Below are positions 51,828 through 61,540 of a DNA stretch of 64,000 bases, piece by piece (position 1 is the first letter of the stretch; each line of letters opens with the position of its first letter). The stretch spans positions 62,001 to 126,000 of the forward strand of contig JAJPJJ010000126.1 of NCBI GenBank assembly GCA_021324295.1, in the 5' to 3' direction. The DNA comes from Bacillota bacterium (lineage in GTDB: Bacteria > Sysuimicrobiota > Sysuimicrobiia > Sysuimicrobiales > Segetimicrobiaceae). Both the position numbers and the translations under genes were made by a program. The notes below the pieces were generated by a model that was not told the origin of the DNA, ran no database searches, and worked only from the letters and a program-made list of their open reading frames with translations.

Positions 51828-53585
51828 ATGACGGTGACCGCGGCGGATGTGCTCATCGAGACGATCCACGACTGGGGCGTCGACGTCGTGTTCGGCCTTC
51901 CGGGCGACGGCATCAACGGCATCATGGAAGCGCTCCGCAAGCGGCGGGACACGGTCCGGTTCGTCCACGTGCGGCACGAAGAGGGAGCCGCGTTCATGGC
52001 GTGCGGGTACGCCAAGGTCACCGGCAAGCTGGGCTGCTGCCTCGGCACCTCGGGCCCCGGAGGCATCCACCTGCTCAACGGCCTCTACGACGCCAAGATG
52101 GACGGGCAGCCCGTCCTGGCGCTCACAGGGATGCCGTACCATGATCTGATCTCGACGTACACGCAGCAGGACGTCGAGCTGGACAAGCTGTTCATGGACG
52201 CCTGCGTCTACAACGCCCGCGTGATGGGGCCGAGCCACGTGGAGAACGTCGCCGGGCTCGCCTGCCGCACCGCGCTCGCGTATCGCGGGCCGGCGCACGT
52301 GTCGATGCCGGTCGATATCCAGGAGCACGAAGTGCGGCTCACGGGCGACCGGTCCCGGCGCAACATCCCGCACCACGCGTCGCTGACGTACGCGCACGGC
52401 GCCCCCCTGCCGTCGGAGGAGGACCTCCGCCGCGCGGCCGACGTGCTGAACGCCGGCACGCGCGTGGCGATCCTCGCCGGCCAGGGCGCGATCCACGCCA
52501 CCGAGGAGCTGGAGCAGGTGGCGGATCGCCTCGCCGCCCCGATCGTCAAAGCCCTGCTCGGCAAGGCGGCCGTGCCGGACGACAGCCCGTACAGCGTCGG
52601 CACGATCGGCCTCCTCGGCACGCGGCCGGCTCAGGAAGCGCTGGAGGATTGCGACACCCTGCTGATGGTCGGCACGTCGTTTCCCTACATCGAGTTTCTG
52701 CCCAAGCCGGGCCAGGCGCGCGGGGTGCAGATCGACGTGAACCCCACGCGCATCGGCCTGCGCTATCCGGTGGACGTCGGCCTCGTCGGCGACAGCCGCC
52801 AGGCGCTCCGTGCGCTCGTCCCACTGCTCCAGCGCAAGGACGACCGGCGGTTCCTGGAGCGCGCCCAGAAGGGCATGCGCGAGTGGTGGGGGATGATCGA
52901 AGAGAGCGGCACGCGGCGGGACAAGCCGATGAAGCCGCAGGTCGTGGCCTGGGAGCTCGGCAAGCGGCTCCGCAACGACGCGATCGTGATCTCCGACAGC
53001 GGCACGATCGCGACGTGGTTCGCGCGGCAGATCCCGGCCAAGCGGGGGCAGTATCACACCCTGTCCGGCACGCTGGCGACGATGGCGAACGGCCTGTCCT
53101 ACGGCGTCGGCGCCCAGATCGCGCACCCCGACCGGCAGGTCGTCGTCTTCCAGGGCGACGGCGGGTTTACGATGCTCATGGGCGAGTTCGCCACGGCCGT
53201 CAAGTACAAGCTTCCCGTCAAGGTCATCATCGTCAAGAACAACACGCTCGGGCAGATCAAGTGGGAGCAGATGGTCTTTCTCGGCAATCCCGAGTACGGG
53301 GTCGACCTCAACCCGATCGACTTCGCCGCCTTCGCCCGGGCCTGTGGCGGCACGGGGTTCACGGTCGAGGACCCCGCGGACTGCGGGCGGATCCTCGATC
53401 AGGCGCTCGCCACGGAAGGACCGGTCATCGTGGAGGCCGTGGTCGATCCGTTCGAGCCGCCGCTGCCCCCCAAGGTCACGCGGGACCAGGCGCTGAAGTT
53501 CGCGAAGTCGCTGGCGCGCGGGGAGCCGAACCGGGAGAAGATCGCGCTCACGGCGCTCTCGGACACGGTCCGGCAGCTCGTGTAG
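51828..53585 (+). CDS. Thiamine diphosphate-dependent enzyme (pyruvate oxidase/acetolactate synthase type)
   Basis: A 585-residue three-domain ThDP enzyme. The N-terminal domain has VDVVFGLPGDGING and the cofactor-activating glutamate E51 in HVRHEEGAAFMACGYAKVTG; QPVLALTG follows. The C-terminal domain has the metal/ThDP motif GDGGFTMLMGEF ending in VKNN. Overall it resembles PoxB-like pyruvate:quinone dehydrogenases more than biosynthetic acetolactate synthase, but no membrane-binding tail is evident, so substrate is unsettled (pyruvate or another 2-oxo acid). GGAGGAGG precedes the ATG by 7 bases. Confidence 0.9.
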   Translation: MTVTAADVLIETIHDWGVDVVFGLPGDGINGIMEALRKRRDTVRFVHVRHEEGAAFMACGYAKVTGKLGCCLGTSGPGGIHLLNGLYDAKMDGQPVLALTGMPYHDLISTYTQQDVELDKLFMDACVYNARVMGPSHVENVAGLACRTALAYRGPAHVSMPVDIQEHEVRLTGDRSRRNIPHHASLTYAHGAPLPSEEDLRRAADVLNAGTRVAILAGQGAIHATEELEQVADRLAAPIVKALLGKAAVPDDSPYSVGTIGLLGTRPAQEALEDCDTLLMVGTSFPYIEFLPKPGQARGVQIDVNPTRIGLRYPVDVGLVGDSRQALRALVPLLQRKDDRRFLERAQKGMREWWGMIEESGTRRDKPMKPQVVAWELGKRLRNDAIVISDSGTIATWFARQIPAKRGQYHTLSGTLATMANGLSYGVGAQIAHPDRQVVVFQGDGGFTMLMGEFATAVKYKLPVKVIIVKNNTLGQIKWEQMVFLGNPEYGVDLNPIDFAAFARACGGTGFTVEDPADCGRILDQALATEGPVIVEAVVDPFEPPLPPKVTRDQALKFAKSLARGEPNREKIALTALSDTVRQLV

Positions 53586-53600
53586 GAGCCCGGGCCGCCC

Positions 53601-56600
53601 TCACCGCGCCTCCCGGCGGCGGGCGCTCGTCCACGCCGCGGCGGCGCCGGCGGCCGCCAGCCCGGCGCCGATCGCCACAAGCCACGCCGCCGGGAGGCGC
53701 GCCGCGGGGGCGCCCGCCGGCGCCACGTAGCCTGCCTCGGGATACCCACCCCGTGGTCCGGCCGGCCCCTCGCGCATCGCCATCTGGATCACCTGCGCAA
53801 GGTGGAGGGCCCGCCGCTGCGTCGCCTGGGCGATCTGCTCCTGGCAGCTGAACCCGTTCGCGACGATCAGCGCATCCGGGGCCGCCCGCCGGACCGCGGG
53901 CAGCAGGCGCCGCTCCCCGCACCGCATCGACACATCGTAGTGCGACTTCTCGAAACCGAACCCGCCGGCCATCCCGCAGCACCCCGAGTCGAGCACCTCG
54001 ACGTCGAGCCCCATCGCGCCGAGCACCTGCCTGTCGCTGTCCATCTTCATCAGCGCCTGCTGGTGGCAGTGTCCGTGCACGATCGCCGTCCGGCGCAAGG
54101 CCGGCGGCCGGTAGCCCGGCATCCGCCGGGCGAGGAGTTCGCTCAGCAGGTACGTCTGCCGGCTCAGACGCCTGGCGTCCTCGTCGAACGGAAAGAGGTT
54201 GACGAGCTCGTCCCGGAAGACCGCCACGCAACTGGGCTCCAGGCCGACGACGGGGGTCCCCTCGGCGATCTCCGACCGCAGCGCCTCCATCGTCCGGGCG
54301 AGCAGCCCGCGGGCCAGCCCGAGCATCCCGTAGTCATAGAGCGGGCGGCCGCAGCACAGCGTCTGCCGCGGCACGATCACCCGGCAGCCGGCCGCCTCCA
54401 GCACCTCGACCGCGGCCTTCGCGACCTCGGGATGGAAGTAGTTGTTGAAGGTGTCCGGCCACAGGACCACCGGGAGGCCGCCGTGATCGCGCGACGGGCG
54501 CCGGCGGAACCACTCGACGAAGGGCTCCGGCGCGAGCGCGGGGATGCGCCGCGCGGCCGCGATGCCCGCGAGCGCCTTGGCCGCGTCGGCGAGCCCCGGG
54601 GCCTGGGTGACGAAGTTCACGAGGGCCGGCACCCGGGCGGCCAGGGGCGCCCAGAACGGGATCAGGCCGAACGCGTACGCCGAGGCGGGCCGCAGGCGCC
54701 CCGCGTAGTAGTGGGCCAGGAACTCGGCCTTGTACGTGGCCATGTCGACGTGCACCGGGCACTCGCCCTTGCACCCCTTGCACGAGAGGCACAGGTCCAG
54801 GGCCTCCTTGACGTGCTCGTCCCGCCACCCGCCGGCCACCGGGGCGCCCTGGAGCATCTCGAACAGCATGCGCGCACGCCCCCGTGTGGAGTGCATCTCC
54901 TCGCGCGTCGCCATGTAGCTCGGGCACATCGTGCCGCTGTCGGTCTTGCGGCAGTTGCCGACGCCGACGCAGCGGAGGGCGGCCCGGGCGAAGCTGCCCG
55001 CGTCCTCCGGGTAGGCGAAGTGGGTCATGGGCTGCGGGGGCCGGTAGCCCGTGCCGAGCCGGAGATTCTCGTCGATGCGGTACGGGTCCACGAGCTTGCC
55101 GGGGTTCATCTTGCCCCCGGGATCCCAGATTGCCTTGAACTCGCGGAACGCCTGGACGAGCTCCGGGCCGAACATCTTGGGCAGCAGCTCCGCGCGCGAT
55201 TGCCCGTCGCCGTGTTCGCCGGACAGCGAGCCGCCGTGCCGGACGACCAGGTCGGCGGCGTCGTGCACGAACGCGCGGAACGCCGCGATACCATCGTGTG
55301 TGGCCAAGTCGAAGTCGATGCGCGTGTGGATGCACCCCTGACCAAAGTGCCCGTACAGCGCGCAGGCATAGTGGTAGCGATCGAGCAGTCCGCGGAGGTC
55401 CCGCAGGTAGGCCCCCACCTTGTCGGGGGGGACGGCCGAGTCCTCCCACCCTTCCCACGTGTCCTTCGCGCCGGGCACGTGCGCCGTGGCGCCCAGTCCG
55501 GACTCCCGTACGAGCCAGACCGCGCGCTCCTCGTCGGGATCGTCGAAGAGCTTCATGCTCGGGGCGCCGGCCTGCCCCGTGAGCCGCTCCATCAGGCGCC
55601 GCGCGTGGCCGTCGGCCTCCTCGCGCGTATCGCCGCCGAACTCCACGAGAAGCCACCCGCCCCCGTCCGGCAGCAGCGTGATGTTCTCCGGGTGGATCCC
55701 GGTCTTCTTCATGTCCTCGACGAGCCGGTCGTCGAGGCCCTCCAGGCCGATCGGCTTGTGCTCCAGGATCTCCGGCACGTGGTCCGCGGCGGTGTAGACG
55801 TCCGCGTACCCGAGCACCAGCAGCGAGCGCGCACGCGGCCAAGGGAGCAGGCGCAGCGTCGCCTCGAGGGTGATGGCGCAGGTGCCCTCCGAGCCGACGA
55901 GCGCCCGGGCGACGTGGAAGCCGTGTTCGGGCAGCAACTGGTCCAGGTTGTAGCCGGAGACCCGGCGCGGGATCCGGGGATAGCGGCGTCGGATCACGTC
56001 GGCGTACCGGTCCCGCAGGGCGCGGAGCCGGGCGTAGATCTCCCCGCGCCGGCCGCCCTCGCGAATGATCCGCTGGAGCTCTTCCTCGCTGGTGGCGCCG
56101 ACGCGCATCCGCGTGCCGTCGTACGTCAGGATCTCCAGCTCCTCGACGTTGTCGTCGGTCTTGCCGCCCATCACCGAGTGCACGCCGCACGAGTTGTTGC
56201 CGATCATCCCGCCCAGCGTGCACTGGCGGTGGGTCGATGGGTCGGGGGCAAACGTGAGATGGTGCCGCCACGCCTCGCGCCGGAGGTCGTCCAGGACCAC
56301 GCCGGGCTGCACGCGCGCCCGCCGGCGGTCGGGGTCCAGCTCGAGGATACGGTGCAGGTACTTCGACACGTCGAGCACAACGGCGACGTTGCAGCACTGT
56401 CCGGCGAGGCTGGTCCCCCCGCCGCGCGGCAGCACGGGCGCGCCGTGTCGCCGGCAGATCTCCACGGCCTGCGGGACGTCGTCGATGTCCCGCGGCACCA
56501 CGACGCCGATCGGCACCTGGCGGTAGTTGGAGCCATCGGTCGCGTACAGCCCGCGGCTGCCGTCGTCGAAGCGCACCTCGCCGCGAATGCTCCGGCGCAG

Positions 56601-56717
56601 GTCGGTGGCCAGCGCTTCCGCCTGCGGGAAGACCGGGCCGACCGCCCGGCGCTCCTCCCCGGGCCGCCGCCGCGCCCGCTCGGCACGGATCCGGGCAACG
56701 CTCAGCATGTTCCTCAT
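53601..56717 (-). CDS. FAD-linked oxidase / 4Fe-4S / CCG-domain fusion protein with C-terminal membrane helix
   Basis: A 1038-residue fusion of the D-lactate/glycolate/2-hydroxyglutarate dehydrogenase type. PCMH FAD-binding domain about 65-240 (PRGGGTSLAGQCCN; MIGNNSCGVHSVMGGKTDDN), FAD-oxidase C domain to about 550 (GHFGQGCIHTR; LSGEHGDGQSR), ferredoxin-like part about 575-690 (CLSCKGCKGECPVHV), then two CCG halves (LCCGRPLYDYG; SGCCGMAGGFGFE). A helix near 1005-1028 (AWLVAIGAGLAAAGAAAAW) followed by RRR anchors it to the membrane, where it could feed quinones. Such activities are often split over two or three genes. Convergent with the ThDP enzyme, 15 bases apart. Confidence 0.94.
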   Translation of the reverse strand: MRNMLSVARIRAERARRRPGEERRAVGPVFPQAEALATDLRRSIRGEVRFDDGSRGLYATDGSNYRQVPIGVVVPRDIDDVPQAVEICRRHGAPVLPRGGGTSLAGQCCNVAVVLDVSKYLHRILELDPDRRRARVQPGVVLDDLRREAWRHHLTFAPDPSTHRQCTLGGMIGNNSCGVHSVMGGKTDDNVEELEILTYDGTRMRVGATSEEELQRIIREGGRRGEIYARLRALRDRYADVIRRRYPRIPRRVSGYNLDQLLPEHGFHVARALVGSEGTCAITLEATLRLLPWPRARSLLVLGYADVYTAADHVPEILEHKPIGLEGLDDRLVEDMKKTGIHPENITLLPDGGGWLLVEFGGDTREEADGHARRLMERLTGQAGAPSMKLFDDPDEERAVWLVRESGLGATAHVPGAKDTWEGWEDSAVPPDKVGAYLRDLRGLLDRYHYACALYGHFGQGCIHTRIDFDLATHDGIAAFRAFVHDAADLVVRHGGSLSGEHGDGQSRAELLPKMFGPELVQAFREFKAIWDPGGKMNPGKLVDPYRIDENLRLGTGYRPPQPMTHFAYPEDAGSFARAALRCVGVGNCRKTDSGTMCPSYMATREEMHSTRGRARMLFEMLQGAPVAGGWRDEHVKEALDLCLSCKGCKGECPVHVDMATYKAEFLAHYYAGRLRPASAYAFGLIPFWAPLAARVPALVNFVTQAPGLADAAKALAGIAAARRIPALAPEPFVEWFRRRPSRDHGGLPVVLWPDTFNNYFHPEVAKAAVEVLEAAGCRVIVPRQTLCCGRPLYDYGMLGLARGLLARTMEALRSEIAEGTPVVGLEPSCVAVFRDELVNLFPFDEDARRLSRQTYLLSELLARRMPGYRPPALRRTAIVHGHCHQQALMKMDSDRQVLGAMGLDVEVLDSGCCGMAGGFGFEKSHYDVSMRCGERRLLPAVRRAAPDALIVANGFSCQEQIAQATQRRALHLAQVIQMAMREGPAGPRGGYPEAGYVAPAGAPAARLPAAWLVAIGAGLAAAGAAAAWTSARRREAR

Positions 56718-56839
56718 CGCTCAGCCGTCCTTTCGCCAGCGCTTGCGGTAGGGATCACGCGCCGCTCTCGAGGCCGGTGCGGTGGGGCCCGCCTCGGCAG
56801 CGCTGGGGCGGCCCGCGGCGTCCCGCATCGGTTGTCGGC

Positions 56840-57973
56840 TCAACCCGGCGGCGTGTGCTCCGCCGCGTACACCGCGTAGGGGGCCGCGTCCGCCCGGCGC
56901 AGCTCCACCCCCGTCCCGGGCCGCGACCTGTCGGGGGAGAGCGCGCCGCGGACCGGCGTGAGGGCACCGTCCAAGAGCGTCCGTTCGATGCGCGCGTGAT
57001 CGTGGAAGTACTCGACGTGGCGGACGCACGAGAGGGCGCAGCACGGGTGGGCGTGCAGCGACGGGGCGGTGTGCGCCGACAGCGGCACGCCGAAGGCCTC
57101 GCAGAGCGCGCCGGCGCGGAGGAACCCGGTGATCCCGCCGCACCGCGTTGCGTCCGCCTGCAGGACGTCGACGGCCCCGGCGTCCAGCATCCGCCGGAAG
57201 TAGGGCAGATCGTACCCGTACTCCCCGGCCGCGATGTCCATCCCGGCCGGCGCGCGGTCACGGAGCAACCGGAGCCCCTCCAGATCGTCCGAGGAGACCG
57301 GCTCCTCGAACCAGCTCACGCCGTACGCCGCGAGCGCCTCGGCCTGCGCCAGCGCCCGCTTCCGGCTGTATGCGCCGTTGGCATCGACGAACAGCTCGGC
57401 GTCCGGGCCGATCGCTTCGCGGGCGATGCGCACGCGCTCACGGTCGGCCGCCGGATCCCGGCCGATCTTCATCTTCACGCGGGGGATCCCGGCCTGCCGC
57501 CACCCGCTGAGTTGCCGCGCGAGCTGCGCGGGCGAGTACGAGGTGAAGCCGCCGCTGCCGTAGACCGGGACGGCCGCACGGGCCTCCCCGAGCAGCGCAA
57601 GTAGCGGCAGGCCCAGGAGCCGCGCCTTGAGGTCCCACAGCGCGGCGTCGACCGCGGCGACCGCCATCGAGGCGACGCCGGGGCGCCCGAGGTTCCGGAT
57701 CGAGCGGACCATCGCCGCCCACAGGCCCGGCGTCGCCATCGCGTCCTGCCCCAAGACGATCCCCGCGAGCCGGTCGCTGATGAGCCGCGCCGTAGCCACG
57801 TCCGCGTACGTGTAGCCGAAGCCGCGCATCCCCGCGGCCGCCGGCTCGACCGTTACGATCGTCGTCGCACCCCACTCGAGGGTGCCGTCGGACTCGGGCG
57901 CGTCGGTCGGGATGGTGTACGCGGACACGACCACCCGCTCAACGGCGGCCTCGGCGCGCGTGGCACGGAGCAC
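56840..57973 (-). CDS. Enolase-superfamily protein, mandelate racemase/muconate lactonizing type
   Basis: A 377-residue enzyme with the MR-like active site: KMK in RVKMKIGRD (base), metal ligands in LFVDANGAYS (Asp), WFEEPVSSDD (Glu) and AAGEYGYD (Glu), and the second base histidine in LSAHTAPSLH. It likely dehydrates or epimerises an acid sugar. GGAGG lies 8 bases before the GTG at 57973, and VSAYTIPTDAPESDG starts the capping domain as in close homologues. Follows the FAD fusion's start by 122 bases on the same strand, so they may share regulation but are transcribed enolase-first. Confidence 0.92.
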   Translation of the reverse strand: MLRATRAEAAVERVVVSAYTIPTDAPESDGTLEWGATTIVTVEPAAAGMRGFGYTYADVATARLISDRLAGIVLGQDAMATPGLWAAMVRSIRNLGRPGVASMAVAAVDAALWDLKARLLGLPLLALLGEARAAVPVYGSGGFTSYSPAQLARQLSGWRQAGIPRVKMKIGRDPAADRERVRIAREAIGPDAELFVDANGAYSRKRALAQAEALAAYGVSWFEEPVSSDDLEGLRLLRDRAPAGMDIAAGEYGYDLPYFRRMLDAGAVDVLQADATRCGGITGFLRAGALCEAFGVPLSAHTAPSLHAHPCCALSCVRHVEYFHDHARIERTLLDGALTPVRGALSPDRSRPGTGVELRRADAAPYAVYAAEHTPPG

Positions 57974-58082
57974 GGCCCTGTCCTCCGAGGCGACCACACC
58001 CGCCCGCGCGCACGGCGCCGCGGCGCGGCGGGCGCGGTGCTGCTCTATCCTTGATGTGCCCGGCGGCAGAGGACTCGAAACG

Positions 58083-58361
58083 TCAGGTGCGGGCCCGCTC
58101 GATGCCGAGCACGAGGTGCGCCTTGCGCCGCAGCACCTCGGGGAGGAGCTCCCACGCCGCCCGCATCCGGGCGAGCTGCAGGGAGACGGCCGGTCTCGCT
58201 TGGCGTGACAGTCCGACCTCGACCCCGCGGGCCACGCGGTCCGGACGATCGAGGACGGGGACGAACGGCAGGCCGAGATCTGCCTCGCGCCGGTCGGCCC
58301 GCCGGAGCGCCAGATAGGCGGCCTGCAGCTCCGCCAGCGCCGGTCCGGCATCGTGCATCAT
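58083..58361 (-). CDS. Hypothetical protein, 92 residues
   Basis: Not recognised. GGAG lies about 6 bases before the ATG at 58361; an upstream ATG at 58397 adds 12 residues without a ribosome binding site. The composition (ALAELQAAYLALRRADRR, then LGLPFVPVLDRPD, then MRAAWELLPEVLRRKAH) is that of a folded soluble helical protein rather than an antisense shadow. Lies 109 bases upstream of the enolase-family gene on the same strand and could be its operon partner. Confidence 0.5.
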   Translation of the reverse strand: MMHDAGPALAELQAAYLALRRADRREADLGLPFVPVLDRPDRVARGVEVGLSRQARPAVSLQLARMRAAWELLPEVLRRKAHLVLGIERART

Positions 58362-58594
58362 CGCTCTCTCCGTGGACGCGCGTCGGAGGGTCGGCATCGT
58401 CCCTCACACCCGATGAGACGTGACGGGAAGTCGAGCAATCCGACCCTGAGCATTGCCGCCGCGGCGGTCGGGTCCCTTCCCTCGAACGGCGAATGGCCCT
58501 CCGCCGAAGGGACGAAGCGCCTCTCGGGCGGAGAACGAAAGCGCGTTCGCGCGGACGTTTACCGGCCCGGGGGCTGGGCATCCTTCTCTATGGC

Positions 58595-59572
58595 ATGCGT
58601 GTCTCGGTCGTCGTCCCCACCCACGGCCGTCCCCGGCGCCTCGCGCGATGCCTGGCCGCGCTCGGCGCGCAGGCGTTCGACCGGTCTGCGTACGAGGTGA
58701 TCGTCGTCGACGACGGCGGCGATCCGGCGACGCGGGACGCCGTCGCCGCATGGATCCGGACGCACGGAGTGGGCCGCGGCGGGCCGGCCGTGCGTTATCT
58801 CCGGCTGTGTCCGGCCCGCGGCCCGGCCGCCGCCCGCAACGCGGGATGGCGGGCCGCCCGCGGGGAGATCATCGCGTTTACCGACGACGACTGCGTCCCG
58901 ACCCGGACATGGCTCCGCTGGGGCGTCGCCGCGATCGAGCGCGGCGCGGCGGGCGCGTCCGGTCGGATCATCGTGCCGCTGCGCGCGGCGCCCACCGATT
59001 ACGAGAAGGACGCGGCCCGGCTGAGCGGCGCGGAGTTCGCCACGGCGAGCTGCTTCTACCGGCGCACCGCGCTCGAGTCGGCGGGCGGGTTCGACGAGCG
59101 GTTCACCATCGCGTGGCGGGAGGACTGCGACCTCTTCCTGACGCTCCTGGAACGGGGATGGCCGCTCGCGTGGGCGCGCGATGCCGCGGTGCTCCACCCC
59201 GTGGGGCCGGGGCCGTGGGGCATCGGAGTCCGGATGCAGCGCAAGGCCTTCTTCAATGCGCTGCTCTACAAGAAACACCCGGCCCTGTATCGCGACCGCG
59301 TCCAGCGCACGCCGCCGTGGCTCTACTATGCGATCACCGGGTGCCTCGGGGCGTGCGCCGGTGCGGGGGCCCTGCGCCGGGGACGGGACGCCCTCGTCGC
59401 CGCGGCCGCCTGGACCGTCCTCACGGGCCTGTTCTGCGCGCGACGGCTCAACGGGACATCGCGCGCCTGCGGGCATATCGCCGAGATGATCGTGACGTCG
59501 GCCGCGATTCCTCCCCTGGCCGTGTTCTGGCGGCTCGCCGGCGCCGTGCGGTACCGGGTGCTCTTCCTCTGA
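58595..59572 (+). CDS. Family 2 glycosyltransferase
   Basis: A 325-residue GT-A fold transferase. It begins MRVSVVVPTHGRPRRLARCL, has VIVVDDGGDP, ARNAGWRAARGEIIAFTDDDC (donor/metal-binding DDD) and the acceptor-side WREDCDLFLTLLERG (ED). A hydrophobic C-terminal region (about 230-325) suggests membrane association. ATG at 58595 is inferred from the family N-terminus; there is no strong ribosome binding site. It is followed after 5 bases by a GT9 gene. Probably builds a cell-surface glycan. Confidence 0.9.
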   Translation: MRVSVVVPTHGRPRRLARCLAALGAQAFDRSAYEVIVVDDGGDPATRDAVAAWIRTHGVGRGGPAVRYLRLCPARGPAAARNAGWRAARGEIIAFTDDDCVPTRTWLRWGVAAIERGAAGASGRIIVPLRAAPTDYEKDAARLSGAEFATASCFYRRTALESAGGFDERFTIAWREDCDLFLTLLERGWPLAWARDAAVLHPVGPGPWGIGVRMQRKAFFNALLYKKHPALYRDRVQRTPPWLYYAITGCLGACAGAGALRRGRDALVAAAAWTVLTGLFCARRLNGTSRACGHIAEMIVTSAAIPPLAVFWRLAGAVRYRVLFL

Positions 59573-59577
59573 GCGCG

Positions 59578-60633
59578 ATGGGCGCCTGCGAGCCGGCCGA
59601 CCGGCTGGGACGCCCGGCCCCGGCACGTGTAGCGATCCTCCGAGCGCTCGGGCTGGGCGACCTCCTGTGCGCGGTGCCGGCGTGGCGCGCGCTGCGCGCA
59701 GCCCTGCCCGGCGCGCACGTCACGCTGCTCGGCCTCCCCTGGGCGCGAGCGTTCGCTGCCCGCTACCGCCGGTACATCGACGGCGTGCTGGAGTTCCCCG
59801 GGTACCCGGGCCTGCCCGAGCGGGCGCCGGCGCTCGAGGAAATCCCCGGGTTCGTACGGGAGGCACAGCGGCGCCGCTTCGACCTGCTGCTGCAGATGCA
59901 CGGCGACGGGCGCATTACCAATCCCCTGGCGGCGACGCTGGGCGCGCGGCGGATCGCCGGCTTCTATCGCCCCGGTGACTACTGCCCCGACCCGGCCCGC
60001 TTCCTTCCCTATCCGTCGGGGGGGCACGAGATCCATCGCCACCTGCACCTCATGGCGTTCCTCGGGATCCCACCGCGCGGCGATGGCCTGGAGTTCCCGC
60101 TCGGGGAAGCGGACGCGCGCGCGCTCCGCCGGACGCCCGGGGTCGCGGGCCTCGCCGCAGACGCGTATGTGTGCGTCCACCCCGGAGGCCGCAGCGCCCG
60201 CCGCTGGCCTCCGGACGGGTTCGCGGCCGTGGCCGACGCCCTGGCCGCCAGAGGCCTGCGGATCGTCCTGACCGGCGTCGCCGGAGAGCGGGATGCGACG
60301 CGCGCCGTCGCGCGGGCGATGCGGGCCAGGCCTGTCGACCTGGCCGGCAAGACGACGCTCGGCGCGCTCGGGGCGCTGCTGGCGCGCTGCCGGCTGCTCG
60401 TGTGCAACGACACCGGCGTCTCGCACCTCGCGGCGGCCCTCCGCGTCCCCAGCGTGGTCGTCGTTACCTCGTCGGACCCCGAGCGCTGGGCGCCGCTGGA
60501 CCGCGTCCGCCACCGTCTCGCCGGCGGGCCTGCGGGGCCCGCCACGCCGGCGCACGTTCTGGCGCACGCCGACGACCTGTTGCGCACGGGATCGGCGCGC
60601 GGCCCGGGCGCGGCCGGGCCGCCGGCAGCATGA
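59578..60633 (+). CDS. Family 9 glycosyltransferase (heptosyltransferase-like)
   Basis: A 351-residue GT-B fold transferase. The N-terminal domain starts VAILRALGLGDLLCAVPAWR, the family opening; HPGGRSARRWPPDGFAAVAD and the donor-binding LLVCNDTGVSHLAAALRVP are the heptosyltransferase motifs. It adds a heptose or similar sugar to a lipid-linked or surface glycan at the cytoplasmic face. It starts 5 bases after the GT2 stop. A GT9 hints at lipopolysaccharide-like or other outer-envelope glycan, but is not proof of an outer membrane. Confidence 0.92.
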   Translation: MGACEPADRLGRPAPARVAILRALGLGDLLCAVPAWRALRAALPGAHVTLLGLPWARAFAARYRRYIDGVLEFPGYPGLPERAPALEEIPGFVREAQRRRFDLLLQMHGDGRITNPLAATLGARRIAGFYRPGDYCPDPARFLPYPSGGHEIHRHLHLMAFLGIPPRGDGLEFPLGEADARALRRTPGVAGLAADAYVCVHPGGRSARRWPPDGFAAVADALAARGLRIVLTGVAGERDATRAVARAMRARPVDLAGKTTLGALGALLARCRLLVCNDTGVSHLAAALRVPSVVVVTSSDPERWAPLDRVRHRLAGGPAGPATPAHVLAHADDLLRTGSARGPGAAGPPAA

Positions 60634-60667
60634 CGCACCTCGCGGAGGGTCCCCCGGGACCGGCCGC

Positions 60668-61540
60668 TCACGCGCCGATCAACCGGAGCCCCCGCTCGAC
60701 GTCTGGCGGCACGACCCGGCGGCGCCTCAGGACCCACGGCAGCCCGCACAGCGCCTCGATGAGCGCGGGCAGGAGCGACGCGTCGCAGCAGGCGTCGCGG
60801 ACTATGCGCAGGCTCTCCCGTAGAGCGCACGGGGCGGGCCGGCGCAGCCAGGCGAACCACAACGCGTTGCGGGCGCACACCCGCGCCCGGAGCCGTGCGT
60901 CCCTCAGCCGCGACGGGTGGTGGTAGACGACGATCTCCGGCACGTACGCGAGCGCCCATCCGGCCGCCGCGAGGTCGACCGCGAGCAGCATCTCCTCCCC
61001 GCCGAGGAAGAAACGCGGCTCGAACCCGCCGGCCGCCAGGAACGCCGACCGCCGCACCACCGATGCGCCGGCCATGAACCCGAGGATCGGGATCCCGGGC
61101 ACCGCGGCGGACCGCGGCAGCGGGCTGGCCGCCATCCGGACGCACGTCGCATCGAGGGACTCTTCCGGTCCCACGAGGATGCGCGCCACCACGACGGCGA
61201 GACGCGGGTGCGCGTCCAGCAGGTCCGCCGCGCGCGACATCGCCCCCGGCGCCCACCACGTATCGTCGTCGCACAGCGCCACGTAGGGCGTGCGCGCCCG
61301 CTCGACGCCGGCGTTGCGGCCGGACGCGCCCACGTTCGTCGGGAGGGTCACGACCTCGATCTCGGGGACGCACGCGGCCAGATGCTCCGCGGTCCCGTCC
61401 GTGGAGCCGCTGTCGATCACGATCACAGACGCCGGCCGCGAGAGGCGGAGCACCCGCTCGGCGGTCTGGGCCACGCCGGCAGCCCGATTGTGCGTCAGGA
61501 TCACGGCGGTGACGCGGGGATCGGACGGGGCGGGCGTCAC
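60668..61540 (-). CDS. Family 2 glycosyltransferase
   Basis: A 290-residue GT-A transferase. TAVILTHNRAAGVAQTAERVL, VIVIDSGSTDGTAEHLAA, NVGASGRNAGVERA, VALCDDDTWW (DDD metal site) and FFLGGEEMLLAVDLAAAGW (acceptor-side E) are in family order. GTG at 61540 overlaps the PIG-L stop (GTGA). Third gene of the methyltransferase - PIG-L - GT2 unit, convergent with the GT9 gene 34 bases away. Likely acts in the same glycan pathway. Confidence 0.93.
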   Translation of the reverse strand: MTPAPSDPRVTAVILTHNRAAGVAQTAERVLRLSRPASVIVIDSGSTDGTAEHLAACVPEIEVVTLPTNVGASGRNAGVERARTPYVALCDDDTWWAPGAMSRAADLLDAHPRLAVVVARILVGPEESLDATCVRMAASPLPRSAAVPGIPILGFMAGASVVRRSAFLAAGGFEPRFFLGGEEMLLAVDLAAAGWALAYVPEIVVYHHPSRLRDARLRARVCARNALWFAWLRRPAPCALRESLRIVRDACCDASLLPALIEALCGLPWVLRRRRVVPPDVERGLRLIGA

